64,000 nucleotides of DNA from Thalassolituus maritimus. Lineage in GTDB: Bacteria > Pseudomonadota > Gammaproteobacteria > Pseudomonadales > Oceanobacteraceae. The translations under genes and the position numbers were made by a program. The notes below the pieces were generated by a model. That model saw only the letters and a program-made list of their open reading frames with translations, was not told the DNA's origin and made no database searches. Below, piece after piece: positions 61,021 through 64,000 of the stretch (within the stretch, counting starts at the first letter, position 1; every line of letters begins with the position of its first letter). Where the stretch lies: positions 248,001 through 312,000 of the forward strand of contig NZ_FTOH01000002.1 in the NCBI RefSeq assembly GCF_900156675.1, in the 5' to 3' direction.

Positions 61021-63819
61021 TTAACGACCTACTGAACGGACTGGCTTGCTGTCGCTCTCGTCTTCCGTGCTACTACCCGCTGGTTCAGATTCTATGAGGT
61101 CAGATTCTTCGGGGGCAGCTGACGGATTGGCACGTAGAATCCCGAGTCCGCCGTCATCACTGACATCAATGCCACTGATCAGGCTGACAACAAAGTCGAT
61201 GTCGGTTACGTCACCGTTAACCTCGATGACTTCTTCAGTCACTGAGTCAGGATAGCCGCCGCAGGTTTCCCCGTTCTGGCAGATGAAAAGATCAACGTCG
61301 ATATCTGAACCTGCGACAACCCGATAGCTGCCGGTAGGCACATCCGTGACCGCGTAGCTGCCATCTGGATTTACGAGGGTCTCTGCAACGATTTCGGCGG
61401 TTTCAGAATCTTCCAGCAGTACATATTGAGGTGCCGAATCTGTAATGGCGATGATGTCACCGACTCGCATAGTTACCGTCACATCCAGGCTGTTGCCCGT
61501 ATCTGGTGTAAAGCGGACCAGACCTTCGTAAATACCATCGACAAGGTCGGCGCGATCGACAGTCACTGTGTATTCGCCGAAGCCATTACTGTCGACATCA
61601 GTCGGGCTGACCGTGAGCCAGTCTTCGCTGACGTCTGTTGTGATGACAGGGTCATCAGCTTCATCATTAACGTTGTCCAGAGTAAGGGTCAGTGAAGAAC
61701 CTGATCCGAACTGAAGTTTGTCAGGGTCGCTTTCAAGAACCGGAACCTGAGGAACACTGCCGCCTCCAGCAAGGTTGTTTGCTTCCTGAACCGCCTTCAG
61801 CGCATTTATAAGACCGTGCCCGAACTCATTGTCACGACCGGCAGCGCCGATGTCGTCGGTAATCAGGCCGCTACTCAGCAGGGAATCTACTTCGCTGGGT
61901 GTCAGTGTTGGGTCGACGGCCTTCATCAGCGCAAGCACACCAGCGACGTGCGGTGTCGCCATCGACGTGCCTTGCTGAAGTGTGTAAGCGCTTTGACGGG
62001 TGCCGGAGGAGTCATCAACTGAGGTACTGAGAACACCATCCGCTTGCCCGTCAGAGTTTGTGTCGTTACGTAGGTCTCCGCCCGGAGCGGCAACGTCTAT
62101 TTTACTGCCAAAGTTTGAATAGTAGGCCAGGCTGTCATCAGGAGCGGTGGCACTCACAGAAATCACACCGTCGTAAGACGCTGGGTAGAAAAGTTCATCG
62201 GTGGAGCTGTTTCCTGCTGCGGCGACGATAATCACGCCGGCATTACGGGCAGCGGTAAATGCATCCTGTTCCGCCGAGCTGCGGAAGCTCGAGCCGAGGC
62301 TCAGGTTTATGATGTCCGCCCGGGATGACGGCAAGGTACCGCTGTCATTACTCAGGCGTGCGGCGTAGCGAACCGCCTGTAGCACATCGTAGGTAGAACC
62401 TTCACCGTTAAGGCCAAGCACCCTGAGAGGCATAACCCGGGTATTCCAGCCGGCTCCTGCGGTCCCTTGTTGGTTGTCTGTCGCTGCGGCAATTGTTCCG
62501 GTGACGTGAGTACCATGCCACGAGCTGGCTCCGCGCTGATTGCTGTCGCCAGGATCATCAGGATTTGAGTCAATGCCATCACCATCGCGGCTTACCGAGG
62601 AGTCACTGATAAAGTCGTAACCCGACACCAGTTTGCCGGCCAGGTCATCATGGTTGAGGAATACTCCGCTATCAATTACGGCAACGGTCACGGAAGAAGA
62701 GCCTGTCGAGAGGTCCCAGGCTTGCGGCAAGCGGATATCCGCATAGTGAAACTGAAGGCGATACAAGCCATCATCTGGTGTGGCTGTGGCATAACGGATG
62801 TAGTTAGGTTCGGCGTACTCAACGTCATCGCGTTGATTCAGTGCCTTAATAGCTGAGAGAGTGTCGCGGCCAGCGTTAAAAGCACTCAGATCCTGACCAG
62901 TACTGGCCGATAGGCGCTGAACCGATGCCGGTTTCCTAAGGTTGAGTTTGACCGGGCGATCGGTCGCAGTGCTCATCGCTTGTGCACGATGGTCCCGCAC
63001 ATTGAAGGCAGTAATAGCGGAGGTATCCGCAGTGTCTTTCCATTGCACGATGGCCTCACCCGGCTTGAACGATGGCCGGGTAGGTTGTGACTCAGATGCG
63101 GTTGGCAACAGGCTATTACTTGCCGGGAGGATCTGTAAAACATACTTAGAGATACCACTGTAGGCGAACACCTCAAGAATGTAGTCACCATCGGCCGGCA
63201 CTGAAAATTCTTCGCGGTTGGTCTCTGACTGTGAACTGCGGATGGGGTCGCCGCCGGTATTCAAATACAGATACATGTCCAGATCACCCGCGTATGCGCT
63301 ATCCGGATTGTTATTGCCGTAGTAGTCAACGACATTCATCACGATTCGCTGCCCGGCCTGAAGTGAGACAGCAAAGTAGTCACTTTCATCCGCTACGTTA
63401 GCGAAGCGTTCAAACTCTGGATCGCCTGTCGCTGTGGCGTTTGTTGGCGTGTTCGAAGCAAAGCCTTGCACTGTGACCACGTTTGGCAAGGGCTGGCCAT
63501 TGAATGGATCGTCATTGGTCAGAGAACCGCTATAGACGTCATTGATGTCGTAATCGATGACCGTCTGTCCGGCTGTAAATAATGTGCCACTGACGGTATG
63601 TCCGGAATCTGAGTCTCCGTCTGAACAGCCAGCCAGCATGGCTGTGCTCAGCAGGGCGGCCGCGAAACTTGCGACTGTCGAAGTAGCATTACGAGTGTTA
63701 CATTCATCATCGATTAAAATGTCAGGAGTCATGGTTTCATCTTCTTCGCTACTGGTGGCGCCTCCACATCCTGCCAGGATCAGGCTCAGCGCAATACATA
63801 TGGGAGAGAGCCGGTTCAC
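61021..63819 (-). CDS. S8 (subtilisin-like) serine protease, lipoprotein
   Basis: 932 residues from GTG at 63819 (AAGGGA upstream). Layout: lipoprotein signal with lipobox LAGC (Cys18); a second hydrophobic stretch and lipobox AGC (Cys65); a PPC-like beta domain (about 135-232: DESDYFAVSLQAGQRIV); a propeptide-like part with YAEPNY (about 335); the S8 domain with catalytic Asp383 (VAVIDSG), His435 (WHGTHVTG), oxyanion Asn537 (AAAGNSS) and Ser619 (GTSMATPHVAG); then an Ig-like and a carboxypeptidase-regulatory-like domain to an acidic tail. Catalytic residues are complete, so it should be an active exported protease. Confidence 0.92.
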   Translation of the reverse strand: MNRLSPICIALSLILAGCGGATSSEEDETMTPDILIDDECNTRNATSTVASFAAALLSTAMLAGCSDGDSDSGHTVSGTLFTAGQTVIDYDINDVYSGSLTNDDPFNGQPLPNVVTVQGFASNTPTNATATGDPEFERFANVADESDYFAVSLQAGQRIVMNVVDYYGNNNPDSAYAGDLDMYLYLNTGGDPIRSSQSETNREEFSVPADGDYILEVFAYSGISKYVLQILPASNSLLPTASESQPTRPSFKPGEAIVQWKDTADTSAITAFNVRDHRAQAMSTATDRPVKLNLRKPASVQRLSASTGQDLSAFNAGRDTLSAIKALNQRDDVEYAEPNYIRYATATPDDGLYRLQFHYADIRLPQAWDLSTGSSSVTVAVIDSGVFLNHDDLAGKLVSGYDFISDSSVSRDGDGIDSNPDDPGDSNQRGASSWHGTHVTGTIAAATDNQQGTAGAGWNTRVMPLRVLGLNGEGSTYDVLQAVRYAARLSNDSGTLPSSRADIINLSLGSSFRSSAEQDAFTAARNAGVIIVAAAGNSSTDELFYPASYDGVISVSATAPDDSLAYYSNFGSKIDVAAPGGDLRNDTNSDGQADGVLSTSVDDSSGTRQSAYTLQQGTSMATPHVAGVLALMKAVDPTLTPSEVDSLLSSGLITDDIGAAGRDNEFGHGLINALKAVQEANNLAGGGSVPQVPVLESDPDKLQFGSGSSLTLTLDNVNDEADDPVITTDVSEDWLTVSPTDVDSNGFGEYTVTVDRADLVDGIYEGLVRFTPDTGNSLDVTVTMRVGDIIAITDSAPQYVLLEDSETAEIVAETLVNPDGSYAVTDVPTGSYRVVAGSDIDVDLFICQNGETCGGYPDSVTEEVIEVNGDVTDIDFVVSLISGIDVSDDGGLGILRANPSAAPEESDLIESEPAGSSTEDESDSKPVRSVGR

Positions 63820-64000
63820 AATACGTTCCCTTCAAACAGTATTCTGTTGTCCGTGCCCCGCTAGTTCTTCGGCCTTGAAAGGTAGATACGACTTAGCCGG
63901 GGCTTCAGATGTAAAGGATACGTGACTGGCAGTTATGGTGTCAGTCTTTCTTCGTATGGTCGTCACTCAGGCACTTCTATAGTCTAGCTGGATACAGCGG
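63820..64000. other. Upstream region of the subtilase gene
   Basis: No further gene is supported here. The promoter of the minus-strand subtilase presumably lies in this stretch; no clear -35/-10 pair was picked out. Confidence 0.4.

Overview
The window looks like the replication-origin region of a marine gammaproteobacterium of the Oceanospirillales/Pseudomonas type. Evidence: the conserved block rpmH-rnpA-yidD-yidC-mnmE on the minus strand faces dnaA-dnaN-recF-gyrB on the plus strand; Pseudomonas-type parS palindromes lie in recF and after gyrB; the E. coli-like order nudF-yqiB-cpdA-yqiA-parE is present; and there are LPS heptose/Kdo genes, a BCCT transporter and several secreted lipoproteins. 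The genus cannot be fixed from the sequence alone.

Layout. 1-1607 is the 5' part of mnmG (minus), followed by a gap with a cluster of DnaA-box-like sites. 1960-13684 is an accessory block separating mnmG from mnmE, which are near neighbours in many relatives. It holds a lipoprotein, a TetR regulator with two tandem diiron-type PF10118 proteins, a probable type VI/polymorphic toxin with an ADP-ribosyltransferase/RES-like C-terminus, an AT-rich array of immunity genes and toxin-tip relics ending in an ADP-ribosylglycohydrolase, a broken RhuM gene beside an IS3-like scrap, and an XRE plus nuclease/helicase (DUF2075) pair. The block abuts the 3' end of mnmE, a known integration hotspot. 13629-24434 is the origin block. 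24539-27208 is a second small accessory unit (KAP P-loop NTPase facing a Fic protein), followed by a lone endolysin-like protein and a third PF10118 paralogue.

29310-47733 is mostly core: MscS channel, PlsC-type acyltransferase, BCCT transporter, gmhB, a GlyGly-CTERM surface protein, a mono-haem lipoprotein, glyQS, tolC, and the nudF-yqiB-cpdA-yqiA-parE operon. A PAS-GGDEF-EAL protein, parC, a lipoprotein, a GGCT-like protein, an alpha/beta hydrolase and speE follow. 55375-60931 is an envelope cluster: waaA facing hldE-hldD-lpxL-like-SDR. The window closes with a large subtilase lipoprotein (61021-63819).

How the genes fit together: origin firing (DnaA, DnaN), repair (RecF), supercoiling and decatenation (GyrB, ParE, ParC) and segregation sites (parS) are linked. 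The inner-core LPS pathway is represented by gmhB, hldE, hldD, waaA and the lauroyltransferase. The accessory blocks carry interbacterial-conflict and possible phage-defence genes. No tRNA, rRNA, CRISPR array or intact transposase was seen. Function calls rest on motifs read by eye; no database search was run.
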